From positions 1 to 10,882 of the forward strand of contig JBPCKZ010000136.1 in assembly GCA_051003795.1 (NCBI GenBank): a DNA stretch of 10,882 nt, read 5' to 3'. Source of the DNA: JALYXS01 sp051003795 (GTDB lineage: Bacteria; Acidobacteriota; Terriglobia; Bryobacterales; Bryobacteraceae). A program made the position numbers and the translations under genes. Shown piece after piece: positions 1-6,991 of the stretch. Position 1 is the first letter of the stretch. Every line of letters begins with the position of its first letter. The notes under the pieces were generated by a model. It ran no database searches and was not told the DNA's origin. It saw nothing but the letters and a program-made list of their open reading frames with translations.

Positions 1-79
1 CGCTTTTATCTGCAAACGCGTATCCCGTGAGCATAAAGCCGAGGGAAACGCAGGAAAACCAAAGGCGGGTTGATCTCAT
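1..79 (-). CDS. N-terminus of an exported protein (partial, runs off left edge)
   Basis: Read on the minus strand, an open frame starts at an ATG whose first base is at 79 and continues without a stop to the window edge, giving 26 residues. They have the form of a Sec signal peptide: a basic start (MRSTR), a hydrophobic core (LWFSCVSLGF...) and an AFA-D signal peptidase I-like site near residue 23. An AGGAAG Shine-Dalgarno-like sequence lies about 9 bases upstream of this ATG, which favours it over an in-frame ATG at 121. The mature protein lies outside the window, so no function can be given. It follows the two-component genes on the same strand but is separated from the small membrane protein by about 86 bp, so it could be a separate unit. 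Confidence 0.5.
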   Translation of the reverse strand, partial: MRSTRLWFSCVSLGFMLTGYAFADKS

Positions 80-124
80 ACGCGACCGCTTCCTGAAAAC
101 TGAACTTAGGACGACCCCCATATT

Positions 125-130
125 GTAGCT
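125..130 (-). promoter_or_regulatory. Possible -10 box for the left-edge exported protein
   Basis: The minus strand reads TACAAT just before the in-frame ATG at 121, five of six bases matching the sigma-70 -10 consensus. Transcription would start near 118, giving a leader of about 40 bases to the preferred ATG at 79. No convincing -35 box is visible in the very GC-rich sequence upstream, so this rests on a single hexamer. Confidence 0.25.
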
Positions 131-165
131 CAGACGCGGGCCGCGCGGGGGCGGTTTCGGCCGGC

Positions 166-378
166 TTACTTCTGCCTCATCATTTCGTAAACTTTTCCAG
201 TCAACAGCTTGATGTCCGATCGGATGTCGCCCAACTCACCCCGAATCTGGCGCATGTCGGCGCGTACTTCCTTGATATCGTCCCTTATCGCGGAAATCTG
301 CACAAGACTCACGGTCATACTCGCTAGAACGGCAATCGTGGGGAGGCCGATGGCAAGATAAAGCTGCAGGTTGTTCAT
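166..378 (-). CDS. Small membrane-anchored coiled-coil protein (70 aa)
   Basis: This 70-residue protein has one N-terminal transmembrane segment (about residues 5-27, from LYLAIGLPTIAVLASM to SLVQI). It is followed by a charged helical stretch with a heptad-like pattern (IRDDIKEVRADMRQIRGELG, then DIRSDIKLL), consistent with a short coiled coil extending from the membrane. Small proteins of this look (N-terminal NLQLYLAIGLP) are, from memory, common in Acidobacteria and have no assigned function. It starts 47 bp after the response regulator stop on the same strand, so it may be the last gene of the two-component operon. There is no strong ribosome binding site before the ATG. A role as a membrane partner of the kinase is only a guess from position. 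Confidence 0.75.
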   Translation of the reverse strand: MNNLQLYLAIGLPTIAVLASMTVSLVQISAIRDDIKEVRADMRQIRGELGDIRSDIKLLTGKVYEMMRQK

Positions 379-425
379 ACAGCAAACCGCGAAAATAACC
401 GGGCTTCGGACGCATCATAGCTTAA

Positions 426-1136
426 TCACGTCACAAACCGGTACCCTACCCCGCGCACCGTCAATAAGTGCTTCGGTTTGGACGGCTCGTCTTCGATATA
501 CCGCCGCAGTCGCACGATAAAATTGTCGATGGCGCGCGTATCCGTGTCTTCGTGCAGCCCCCAAACCTCCTCCAGCATCGCCTTCCGGGATACCGGCTTT
601 CCCCGATGCCGGATCAGGTAGCGCAATAGATTCGCCTCCATCAAGGTCAACGGCAGGACCTTCTCCCCGACCTCGACCCGCAAAGCCCGGAAATCGATAG
701 TCTTGCCGTCGAAGGCGAACCGATCGTCCCCGCGTGGAGACTCCTGGGGTTGGTCTTGCGCCCGCCGCAGCCAGTCGTAGCGGCGCAGCAGCCCGCGAAT
801 CCGGGCAATCAGGATGGTCAATTCGAAGGGTTTGGCCAGATAGTCGTCGGCGCCGGCGGCGAAACCGAGCAGCACGTCTTCCGGACGGCCCCGCGCGGTC
901 AGCATCAACGTGGGGAGGAACTGGCCCGCCTGGCGCAATTCCGCCATTACGGTGAAGCCGTCTTTACCCGGAAGCATCACGTCCAGCACAAGCAGATCGA
1001 ATGGCCGGGCGGATAGCAACGCGAGGCCCGCTTCGCCCGTATCGGCGACCTCCACTTCATAACCTTCCGCTTCCAGATTGAACCGCAGGCCGTCCGCCAG
1101 GTGCTGCTCGTCTTCCACAATCAAGACCCGGCTCAT
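426..1136 (-). CDS. OmpR/PhoB-family two-component response regulator
   Basis: The 236-residue protein has the standard two-domain layout. The N-terminal receiver domain (about residues 1-118) has the acidic pair E8/D9, the phospho-acceptor D52 in VLDVMLPGKDG, the switch threonine T80 in MLTA and the conserved K102 in AKPFE. A C-terminal winged-helix DNA-binding domain (about 140-236) contains LTLMEANLLRYLI and ends in the typical VRGVGYRFVT. Length is normal for the family. Its gene starts 9 bp after the stop of the histidine kinase gene, so the two are almost certainly co-transcribed and form a cognate pair: the kinase phosphorylates D52 and the regulator binds DNA as a dimer. The promoters it controls cannot be read from this window. 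The kinase-first order is the reverse of many OmpR-type operons. Confidence 0.95.
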   Translation of the reverse strand: MSRVLIVEDEQHLADGLRFNLEAEGYEVEVADTGEAGLALLSARPFDLLVLDVMLPGKDGFTVMAELRQAGQFLPTLMLTARGRPEDVLLGFAAGADDYLAKPFELTILIARIRGLLRRYDWLRRAQDQPQESPRGDDRFAFDGKTIDFRALRVEVGEKVLPLTLMEANLLRYLIRHRGKPVSRKAMLEEVWGLHEDTDTRAIDNFIVRLRRYIEDEPSKPKHLLTVRGVGYRFVT

Positions 1137-1145
1137 CGCGGATAT

Positions 1146-2057
1146 TCAGGCCGAAGGCGCGGCTGGAAGCTGAAGCGTGAACGTGCTGCCGTGGCCCGCT
1201 CCCTCGCTTTCCGCGAATACGCGCCCGCCATGATTCTTGGCCACCGAGCGCACGATGAACAGCCCCAAGCCGGTACCCTTTACGCGCATGGCAACCGCAT
1301 CGGGAATCCGGTAAAACCGTTTGAAGATGCGCTTCAGTTCCACGCTGGGAATGCCGACGCCTCGATCCCGGACGCGAACGGCAAGCTGTTTCGGTTCCAC
1401 CGCGGCCACCTCGACGGAAACGCAAACCTGCGGCCCCGAATACTTGATCGCATTATCGAGCAGGTTCGAGACCGCCGCTTTCAAATCCTCGGGATCGCCC
1501 AAAACGGTGGCGCGCCTGCCCGGCGGCACCGCACGCGAACACTCCAGCGCGCCCGGCGGCAGATGATGGCGCGTCCGCGCGAGCGCCGCGCACTCTTCGA
1601 CCATCTCGGGAAGATCGATGGCGGCGCGCTGCCGGCTGCGGTTCGCCGGGCTCGTGCGTCCCGTGCGCAAAACCTGCTCGACGGTGTGCAGCAGGCGATC
1701 GCTATCCGCGAGCATAATGCCATAGAATTCCCGCCGCTTGGCTTCATCGGTCTCGCGCGTTTGCAGTGTTTCGAGATAGAGGCGGATCGAGGCGATGGGC
1801 GTTTTTAACTCGTGCGTGACCGCGTTGATGAACGAATCGTGCTGCTCGTTGCGCCGGATCTCGCGGACCAGAAAGATGGTATTGAGCACTACTCCGGAGA
1901 TAATTAGCACAAAAAAGACGACGCCCAAAATCAACAGCAGGACCTTGCCCCAATTCAGCAAAATCCACCCGATGTTGAGCGCTATTGCCAAAGCCACCAG
2001 GCAGACGCCGAGAGTTATGAAGAACGCGATCGATTTGCGGCGCCCCGGAACTACCAT
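1146..2057 (-). CDS. Two-component sensor histidine kinase with two TM helices and no large sensor domain
   Basis: The 303-residue membrane kinase has two hydrophobic segments (about 10-35 and 38-63) separated by only a few residues, so there is almost no periplasmic domain. The dimerisation/phospho-acceptor domain has H82 in AVTHELKTP. The ATP-binding domain shows the N box (LLDNAIKYS, N202), G1 box (DRGVGIP, 231-237), F box (FKRFYR, 245-250) and G2 box (GTGLGL, 261-266). All residues needed for autophosphorylation are present. The architecture resembles intramembrane-sensing kinases, which respond to membrane stress or to partner membrane proteins, but the signal is unknown. It is the first gene of the operon with the response regulator. 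The ATG lies 27 bp from the divergent gene at 2085, and no strong Shine-Dalgarno sequence is visible. Confidence 0.93.
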   Translation of the reverse strand: MVVPGRRKSIAFFITLGVCLVALAIALNIGWILLNWGKVLLLILGVVFFVLIISGVVLNTIFLVREIRRNEQHDSFINAVTHELKTPIASIRLYLETLQTRETDEAKRREFYGIMLADSDRLLHTVEQVLRTGRTSPANRSRQRAAIDLPEMVEECAALARTRHHLPPGALECSRAVPPGRRATVLGDPEDLKAAVSNLLDNAIKYSGPQVCVSVEVAAVEPKQLAVRVRDRGVGIPSVELKRIFKRFYRIPDAVAMRVKGTGLGLFIVRSVAKNHGGRVFAESEGAGHGSTFTLQLPAAPSA

Positions 2058-2084
2058 CGATTCAGTGTAGAGCTACCTTGAGAT

Positions 2085-3074
2085 GTGACGCACGCGCTTC
2101 GTGAGACGACGGGATCGAAATACGAGATGTTCGACCGGTCGCGCTTGATCGTGAAACCGCTGGGCGATCGCGTGCACCTCCTGCACGCGGAGCGTTGGCT
2201 GACGCTCGACGATCCCGCGCCCCCTTTCGACGATCCCGCACTGGGCGAGCTTGCCAGGCGCATGACGGCGGCTCGAGAAAAAGGCGCGCCGCGCATCATG
2301 ATGATGGGCGGCCACGTCGTCCGCGCCGGGGTCGGCCGCCACATCGTCGACCTAATCGAGCGCGGACTGATCGATCATTTGGCGTTTAACGGCTCGGGCG
2401 CGATTCACGATTACGAACTGGCGCGCATCGGCGCGACCACCGAGAGCGTCGCTCGCTATATCCGCTCCGGCGAGTTTGGACTTTGGCGCGAAACGGGCGA
2501 AATGAACGACTGGATTTCCGAAGCGGCGGCCGAGGGCCGCGGATTAGGCGAGCACGTCGGCCGGCGCCTCGAGCAAAGCGATTTCGCTTATCGATCATTG
2601 AGCATCCTCGCGGCGGCCTGGCGGCATTCCGTTCCGGCGACGGTTCACGTGGGAATTGGCTATGACATTCTGCACCAGCATCCAAACTGCGACGGGGCGG
2701 CTTTGGGCGCGGCAAGTTATACCGATTTCCTGATCTTCGCGCGCGCAATTGAACGGCTGGAAAGCGGCGTGCTGCTTAGTTTCGGATCGGCCGTGATGGC
2801 CCCGGAGGTTTATTTGAAAGCGCTCGCAATGGCGCGCAACGTGGCGCATCAAGAGGGTCGGGAAATCCGGCGCTTCTCAACCGCGGTGTTCGATCTAGTG
2901 CCAATCCAGGGCGACATTCACCGCGAGCTGCCGAAAACGGACCCCGGATATTACTTCCGGCCGCAAAAAACGATTTTGGTGCGGACGGTCGCGGATGGAG
3001 GCGAGAGCTTCTATTTTCGCGGAGATCACCGGGCGACCATACCGGCGCTGCGGAAGGCGCTGATTGGGCTCTAA
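2085..3074 (+). CDS. Deoxyhypusine-synthase-like protein (conserved, function unknown)
   Basis: The 329-residue cytosolic protein has no signal peptide or TM segment. The central part has the character of the deoxyhypusine synthase/NAD-binding fold: a Gly/His segment (MMMGGHVVRAGVGRHIVDLI), then DHLAFNGSGAIHDYELARIG, comparable to the conserved TxGGIEHD region of deoxyhypusine synthase, then HVGIGYDILHQHPNCDGAALG and SFGSAVMAPEVYLKALAMAR. This assignment is from remembered motifs and is tentative. Bacteria lack the eIF5A substrate; related bacterial proteins are either homospermidine synthases (SpeY type) or uncharacterised. The GTG at 2085 gives the longest frame; an in-frame ATG at 2127 (MFDRSRLIVKPL) is a credible alternative. 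Its upstream gap to the divergent kinase gene is only 27 bp. The following rhodanese gene starts 21 bp downstream, so the two may be co-transcribed, though a functional link is not evident. Confidence 0.8.
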   Translation: MTHALRETTGSKYEMFDRSRLIVKPLGDRVHLLHAERWLTLDDPAPPFDDPALGELARRMTAAREKGAPRIMMMGGHVVRAGVGRHIVDLIERGLIDHLAFNGSGAIHDYELARIGATTESVARYIRSGEFGLWRETGEMNDWISEAAAEGRGLGEHVGRRLEQSDFAYRSLSILAAAWRHSVPATVHVGIGYDILHQHPNCDGAALGAASYTDFLIFARAIERLESGVLLSFGSAVMAPEVYLKALAMARNVAHQEGREIRRFSTAVFDLVPIQGDIHRELPKTDPGYYFRPQKTILVRTVADGGESFYFRGDHRATIPALRKALIGL

Positions 3075-3095
3075 TCCGCGAGCTATCCTGAACCT

Positions 3096-3557
3096 GTGCG
3101 ACTCCTTGCATTCACGTTCCTCGCCACGCTTTGCCTCGCTCAACTTTGCCTCGCTCAGGACGCAGCCGACCCTTGGAAGGAATCCGAAGTAGTTGAGCCG
3201 TCGGCACTCGCCGGGGCGCTCAAGTCCGCCAATCCTCCCGTCGTAATCTCCGTCGCCTTTCCCGTCTTGTATCGAAGCCGGCACGTTCTGTCCGCCATCG
3301 AAGCGGGGCCGGGCTCGAAACCGGAAGGTCTCGAAGCCCTGGAGAAAGCGGCCGGGGCGTATCCGAAAGATGCAGACATCGTAATCTATTGCGGATGCTG
3401 CCCCATGACGAAATGCCCGAACGTCCGTCCGGCCTATCGCACGTTGAAAGACATGGGCTTCACGCATGTCCGCGTGCTGAACATTGCGACGAACATGCAC
3501 GCGGATTGGTTCGCCAAAGACTACCCGTCCTCCACCGTTCCATCAAAAGTAAAGTAG
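3096..3557 (+). CDS. Small exported rhodanese-like protein
   Basis: The 153-residue protein starts at GTG 3096 with a signal peptide (MRLLAFTFLATLCLAQ...), predicted to be cleaved near LCLA-QD around residue 20. The mature part looks like a single rhodanese domain: a strand (VVISV, about 49-53), then VIYCGCCPMTKCPNVRPA, with C99 at the usual active-site position after a DIVIYC strand, then a helix and the closing THVRVLNI strand. Rhodaneses pass sulfane sulfur via a persulfide on the active cysteine. The loop here carries four cysteines (C99, C101, C102, C107), which is unusual and could bind a metal or form disulfides in the periplasm. The signal peptide contains an in-frame duplicated LCLAQ. 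It lies 21 bp after the DHS-like gene and converges on the CocE-like gene with 23 bp between stops. Confidence 0.8.
   Translation: MRLLAFTFLATLCLAQLCLAQDAADPWKESEVVEPSALAGALKSANPPVVISVAFPVLYRSRHVLSAIEAGPGSKPEGLEALEKAAGAYPKDADIVIYCGCCPMTKCPNVRPAYRTLKDMGFTHVRVLNIATNMHADWFAKDYPSSTVPSKVK
3129..3158 (+). repeat. 15-bp tandem duplication inside the rhodanese signal peptide
   Basis: Two adjacent copies of CTTTGCCTCGCTCA(A/G), at 3129-3143 and 3144-3158, differ only in the last base. They are in frame and encode LCLAQ twice, so the second copy repeats the end of the signal peptide, including the likely cleavage region. Confidence 0.9.
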
Positions 3558-3580
3558 GGGTTGGAACCGCATCGCTCGGC

Positions 3581-5464
3581 TCAATTCGAGTCGAGAACCA
3601 TGATTTGCAGCGAAGAACCGGAATAGACCCGTTCCACCGCTTTATGAAAATCCGCGGGTTTAGCGGTTGGAATATCGCAAAACACCTGGGGGTTGCGATC
3701 GACCAGCGGGAACCAGGAGCTCTGCACCTGCACCATGATTCGATGGCCCGTTCGAAAAGTGTGGCACACGTCGGGCATCGTGAACTGAACTGTTTCGAGC
3801 TTGCCCGGCGTGAATGGCTCGGGTTTCGATAGGTTGTTTCGGAACTTGCCGCGGAAGGGCTCGCCGCGCACTAGCTGCTGGTAGCCGCCCATGTGGATTT
3901 TCGCGGGGTTCGGCTCCGGGTCCGGATAATCGTTGGGATACACGTCGATCAATTTGACGATGAAATCCGAATCCGTTCCCGATGTCGAAACGCGCAGTAC
4001 CGGCGCGATCGGGCCGGCGACGGTCACATCGCGACCGAGCGGTTCGGTCCGGTATGTCAGCACGTCGGGCCGGGTTGAGGCGTAGCGCTGATCCTCGGTC
4101 ATGTAATCGCCCGGCATGCCGGCGCCGATAAAGCCGACCGAGGGGACCGGGCGGCTCGGATCGCTGACGTACTCGTCGAAGCCCTCGGCCGGCGCGCGAT
4201 CGAAGGACAGCTTGCCTCCGGGGGTCAAATACAAAGAACGCGATTTCGCCGGCTTTGGCGGCCACGAATCGAAGCGGACCCACTGGTTAGTGCCCGTTTC
4301 GAATAACCAGGCCTTGGGGATGGCCGCGGTGGGAGCCGTCTTAAGCCCATCGCCTTTCTGTTTCAGGTTCGAAACGAAAAACGGCAGCTCGATGTGCTCG
4401 CGGAAAAACTCTCCCGTTTTCGTTCCGAAATTGAGATTGCCGAGCTTGTCGCCATCCATTCGCGACCAGCCGCCGTGCAGCCACGGCCCCATCACGAGCG
4501 TTTCGGGGGAAGTGGCCGCGCTTTTCTCTACCGCGCGGAACAGCTTGAGCGGGCCGGCAAGATCCTCCGCGTCAAACCACCCGCCCACGAACATGACGGC
4601 CGGCGCGACGTGGTCCATGTAAGGCGCGAGCGCGCGCGATTGCCAGAAATCGTCGTAATTGGGATGCTTCAACAGATCGGTGAAATATGGATTTTCGTTC
4701 TTGAGATATTTCTCGTTCGCGTTGGAAAGCGGTCCCATTTGCAAGTAGAAATCGTATGCGTCCGCCGTTCCGAAATCGAAGGGAGTGGTGCGCGCGGGGC
4801 GTGCCGGATCGCCCGCGCGCGGCTTGAAGCTCGAGTAGAAGCCGAAGTTCGCGGCCAAATGAAACGCGCCGTTGTGATAAGCGTCGTCGCCGTTTCCGAC
4901 GTCGCCCATCGGTGCTTGCGGCGAAACGGCTTTAAGCGCGGGATGCGAATTGATAAGCGAGTAAGCGGCGAAAAAGCCGGGGTAGGAAATGCCCCAGATC
5001 CCCACGCGCGCGTTGTTGTCCGGGACATTTTTTATCATCCAGTCGATGGTGTCGTATGTATCGGTGCTCTCGTCGACGCCGGTCCGTTTGTGAGGCGGAA
5101 CGTCGATAAACGTACCTTCCGAGAGATAACGTCCGCGCACGTCCTGATACGCGAAGATAAACGTTTCCTTCGTGAAGACTTCCGAAGGGCCGAGCACCGC
5201 GCGATAGTTATCGACGCCGTAGGGGGCGACGGTGTACGGCGTGCGCTGCATCAGGATCGGATACGTTTGCGAACGATCCTTGGGGATGTAGACGCTCGTG
5301 AATAGCTTGACGCCATCGCGCATGGGAATGCGGTAATCGTATTTCGTGTAATGCGCCAGCGTGTACTCGAGTTGCTTGCGCGCCTTTTCGGCGGGCGTTT
5401 GGGCGAGGCAGGCAAGCGCGAAGAGGAACGTAAAAAAGACGAGGCGCGGGACGAGTTCTTCCAT
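3581..5464 (-). CDS. Exported CocE/NonD-family serine hydrolase (X-Pro dipeptidyl-peptidase-like)
   Basis: The likely product is 627 residues from the ATG at 5464. The open frame extends further upstream to 5734, but that part lacks family character and overlaps the divergent cysteine synthase gene. The protein begins with a hydrophobic signal segment (LVFFTFLFALACLAQ). The alpha/beta-hydrolase domain carries the catalytic triad of the family: S160 in GIWGISYPG, D298 in VGGWFD and H330 in GPWLHGG. Y77 in QRTPY matches the oxyanion tyrosine of cocaine esterase. The C-terminal part (about 400-620) is the beta-sandwich typical of X-Pro dipeptidyl-peptidase/CocE proteins, including FIVKLIDVYP and FRTGHRIMVQV. 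It likely hydrolyses ester or amide bonds of external substrates such as acyl esters, peptides or glutaryl amides; which cannot be told from sequence. It seems monocistronic: it converges on the rhodanese gene and diverges from cysM. The start has no good Shine-Dalgarno sequence. Confidence 0.92.
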   Translation of the reverse strand: MEELVPRLVFFTFLFALACLAQTPAEKARKQLEYTLAHYTKYDYRIPMRDGVKLFTSVYIPKDRSQTYPILMQRTPYTVAPYGVDNYRAVLGPSEVFTKETFIFAYQDVRGRYLSEGTFIDVPPHKRTGVDESTDTYDTIDWMIKNVPDNNARVGIWGISYPGFFAAYSLINSHPALKAVSPQAPMGDVGNGDDAYHNGAFHLAANFGFYSSFKPRAGDPARPARTTPFDFGTADAYDFYLQMGPLSNANEKYLKNENPYFTDLLKHPNYDDFWQSRALAPYMDHVAPAVMFVGGWFDAEDLAGPLKLFRAVEKSAATSPETLVMGPWLHGGWSRMDGDKLGNLNFGTKTGEFFREHIELPFFVSNLKQKGDGLKTAPTAAIPKAWLFETGTNQWVRFDSWPPKPAKSRSLYLTPGGKLSFDRAPAEGFDEYVSDPSRPVPSVGFIGAGMPGDYMTEDQRYASTRPDVLTYRTEPLGRDVTVAGPIAPVLRVSTSGTDSDFIVKLIDVYPNDYPDPEPNPAKIHMGGYQQLVRGEPFRGKFRNNLSKPEPFTPGKLETVQFTMPDVCHTFRTGHRIMVQVQSSWFPLVDRNPQVFCDIPTAKPADFHKAVERVYSGSSLQIMVLDSN

Positions 5465-5530
5465 CCAGAGATGATTGCATGTTTTTCCGGGATGCCAGGA
5501 ACTGTTTATCGGGTTCCGTTCGGCATCGGA

Positions 5531-5536
5531 AGTATA
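5531..5536 (-). promoter_or_regulatory. Possible -10 box for the cocE-like gene
   Basis: The minus strand reads TATACT, one mismatch from TATAAT, about 67 bases upstream of the hydrolase ATG at 5464. No -35 hexamer sits at the right spacing; a TTGCGA is present but 23 bases away. Confidence 0.3.
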
Positions 5537-5565
5537 ACGGCTATGGCTGCGGCGGGGTATCGCAA

Positions 5566-5574
5566 TGATAAGAT
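5566..5574 (+). promoter_or_regulatory. Possible extended -10 promoter for the cysM operon
   Basis: TGATAAGAT combines a TGn extension with a TAAGAT hexamer (four of six consensus bases), about 68 bases upstream of the cysM ATG. No -35 is evident, which extended -10 promoters can tolerate. It is the best candidate in the only gap upstream of the cysM-JAMM-fusion-cytochrome gene set. Confidence 0.3.
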
Positions 5575-5642
5575 AAGCCTGAGACCGGCAGAGTAAGCTT
5601 GCATCCTCCTCCTCCGACGGCCCATCAAAACACTCGAACGCG

Positions 5643-6569
5643 ATGCAAGCGGCCCACGCCACCGACCTCATTTCGCAAATCGGGAATACGCCGCTGCTGC
5701 GCATGGCGCGTATCGCGCCGGACCTGCCGGGCATCGAGATTTACGGCAAAGCGGAACACCTGAATCCGGGCGGATCGGTCAAGGACCGGCCCGCGTTGAA
5801 CATGATCCTCGAAGGCGAGCGCTCGGGAAAGCTCGACCGGAACCGCACCATTCTCGATTCGACCAGCGGCAACACGGGCATTGCGTATGCGATGATCGCG
5901 GCGGCGCGCGGATATCGCGTGAAGCTTTGCCTGCCGGGTAACGCCTCGATCGAGCGCAAGCGCATCCTGAAAGCCTACGGGGCCGAGATTATTTTCACCG
6001 ATCCGGGCGAGGGATCGGACGGCGCCATCCGCAAGGTGCGCGAGATCCACGCGGAGGATCCGGACCGGTATTTCTATCCCGATCAGTACAATAATCCGGC
6101 GAACTGGCAGGCGCATTTCGATACCACCGGTCCGGAAATTATCCGGCAAACCGAGGGGCGCATCACGCATTTCATCGCCGCGATGGGGACGAGCGGGACG
6201 TTCGTCGGCGTCACCCGCCGCCTGAAACGGGATGTGCCCGGCGTTACGTGCATTTCAGCGCAGCCCTCTTCCGGATTTCATGGCCTCGAAGGGCTGAAGC
6301 ACATGCCGACCGCAATCGTTCCCGGCATTTACGACGATAAGCTGGCGGACCGCAATATCTGGCTCGATACCGAAGAAGCGCATAAAATGGTGCGGTGGCT
6401 GGCGCGGGAGGAAGGCTTGCTGGTAGGCATCTCGGCGGGGGGAAACGTGGTGGCGGCTCTGCGGATCGCGCGCGAACTGCACGGCGCCGGAAAGCAAGGC
6501 GCGATCGTTACGGTGCTGTGCGATGGCGCGGACAAGTATCTGAGCGAAAGCTTCTGGGATGAGGAATGA
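5643..6569 (+). CDS. cysM: CysM-type PLP-dependent cysteine synthase
   Basis: The 308-residue fold-type II PLP enzyme makes cysteine by beta-replacement on an activated serine. Visible motifs are IGNTPLLR (13-20), the PLP-binding lysine K47 in PGGSVKDRPA, the substrate loop STSGNTG (73-79), the PLP-phosphate loop GTSGT (182-186) and SAGGN (264-268). The PLP-ring segment CDGADKYLS (293-301) begins with cysteine, as in OASS-B/CysM, not the SSGERYL of CysK. K219 in GLKHM lines up with the arginine that in mycobacterial CysM (R220) binds the O-phosphoserine phosphate, so O-phosphoserine is a plausible substrate; that alignment is by eye. The sulfur donor is probably the thiocarboxylated carrier domain encoded two genes downstream, as in the M. 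tuberculosis CysO/CysM pathway. The stop overlaps the JAMM start (ATGA), implying translational coupling. There is no strong Shine-Dalgarno sequence at the ATG. Confidence 0.95.
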   Translation: MQAAHATDLISQIGNTPLLRMARIAPDLPGIEIYGKAEHLNPGGSVKDRPALNMILEGERSGKLDRNRTILDSTSGNTGIAYAMIAAARGYRVKLCLPGNASIERKRILKAYGAEIIFTDPGEGSDGAIRKVREIHAEDPDRYFYPDQYNNPANWQAHFDTTGPEIIRQTEGRITHFIAAMGTSGTFVGVTRRLKRDVPGVTCISAQPSSGFHGLEGLKHMPTAIVPGIYDDKLADRNIWLDTEEAHKMVRWLAREEGLLVGISAGGNVVAALRIARELHGAGKQGAIVTVLCDGADKYLSESFWDEE

Positions 6570-6991
6570 TTCACATTGATTCGCAACCTTGGAGCGAGAT
6601 GATCGCCCATGCTCAGGCGGCTTATCCGGACGAATGCTGCGGCGCGATGCTGGGCCGGATGGAGGGCTCAAACAAGACGGTGTCGATTGCCTTGCGGCTC
6701 GAAAACGTTTCGCAAGGGTCGCGCCGGGCGCGCTACGAGCTTCGCCCAGAAGATCTGCTCCATGCGGACCGCGAGGCCCGGCGGCGCGACATGGATCTGA
6801 TCGGCATCTATCATTCGCATCCCGATTGCGGCGCTTATTTTTCGGAAACCGATTTGAAAAACTCCTGCCCGTGGTATTCCTTCGTGATCCTCTCGATCGC
6901 GAAGGGCGCGTTCGACCATGCCAATAGCTGGCTGCCGGACGCTGAACGGACCGCGGCGGAAAAGGAAGAACTCTCATGGCAAAAATCTTAA
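6566..6991 (+). CDS. mec: JAMM/MPN+ zinc metalloprotease, Mec-like
   Basis: This 141-residue single-domain JAMM (M67 family) protein has the full active site: glutamate E23 in PDECCG, H83 and H85 in YHSHP, S93 and D96 in FSETD, i.e. HxH-x7-S-x2-D. It is therefore predicted to be a catalytic Zn2+ isopeptidase or peptidase, not an inactive MPN- form. In M. tuberculosis the Mec+ protein of this family releases cysteine from the CysO-cysteine adduct by cutting after the carrier's Gly-Gly. Placement between cysM and the carrier fusion supports the same role. Because the carrier is fused to MoeB here, the enzyme may also have to cut the precursor after its internal Gly-Gly. The ATG overlaps the cysM stop by 4 bases (GGGA six bases upstream may be its ribosome site), and the 3' end overlaps the next gene by 16 bases. 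Confidence 0.93.
   Translation: MIHIDSQPWSEMIAHAQAAYPDECCGAMLGRMEGSNKTVSIALRLENVSQGSRRARYELRPEDLLHADREARRRDMDLIGIYHSHPDCGAYFSETDLKNSCPWYSFVILSIAKGAFDHANSWLPDAERTAAEKEELSWQKS

Larger units (their letters stand above)
5465..5642. other. Divergent intergenic region between the cocE-like gene and cysM
   Basis: This 178-bp gap separates two divergent genes and is the only place for their promoters. On the plus strand TGATAAGAT (5566-5574) resembles an extended -10 element for cysM. On the minus strand TATACT (complement of 5531-5536) matches five of six -10 bases for the hydrolase gene. Neither has a clear -35 box. I see no riboswitch-like or T-box-like structure and no convincing small gene. Confidence 0.5.

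Noticed and set aside
120..165. GC-rich inverted segments after the small membrane protein, as a terminator
   Set aside because: GC-rich partial palindromes are present but no T tract follows on the minus strand.
1101..1808. 235-residue open frame on the plus strand
   Set aside because: It is opposite the histidine kinase gene, which has all kinase boxes; the plus-strand product is Arg/His-rich with no motif.
4394..5305. 303-residue open frame on the plus strand
   Set aside because: It lies entirely inside the CocE-like gene, whose minus-strand product has a full catalytic triad; the opposite frame has low-complexity Arg/Val/Ile-rich composition typical of a shadow.
5465..5734. Upstream extension of the CocE-like protein by 90 residues to an ATG at 5734
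   Set aside because: The added residues show no signal peptide or family character and would overlap the cysM coding start by about 90 bases. The ATG at 5464 begins directly before a hydrophobic signal segment.
5625..6170. 181-residue open frame on the minus strand
   Set aside because: It is antisense to the cysM catalytic region and has no domain features.
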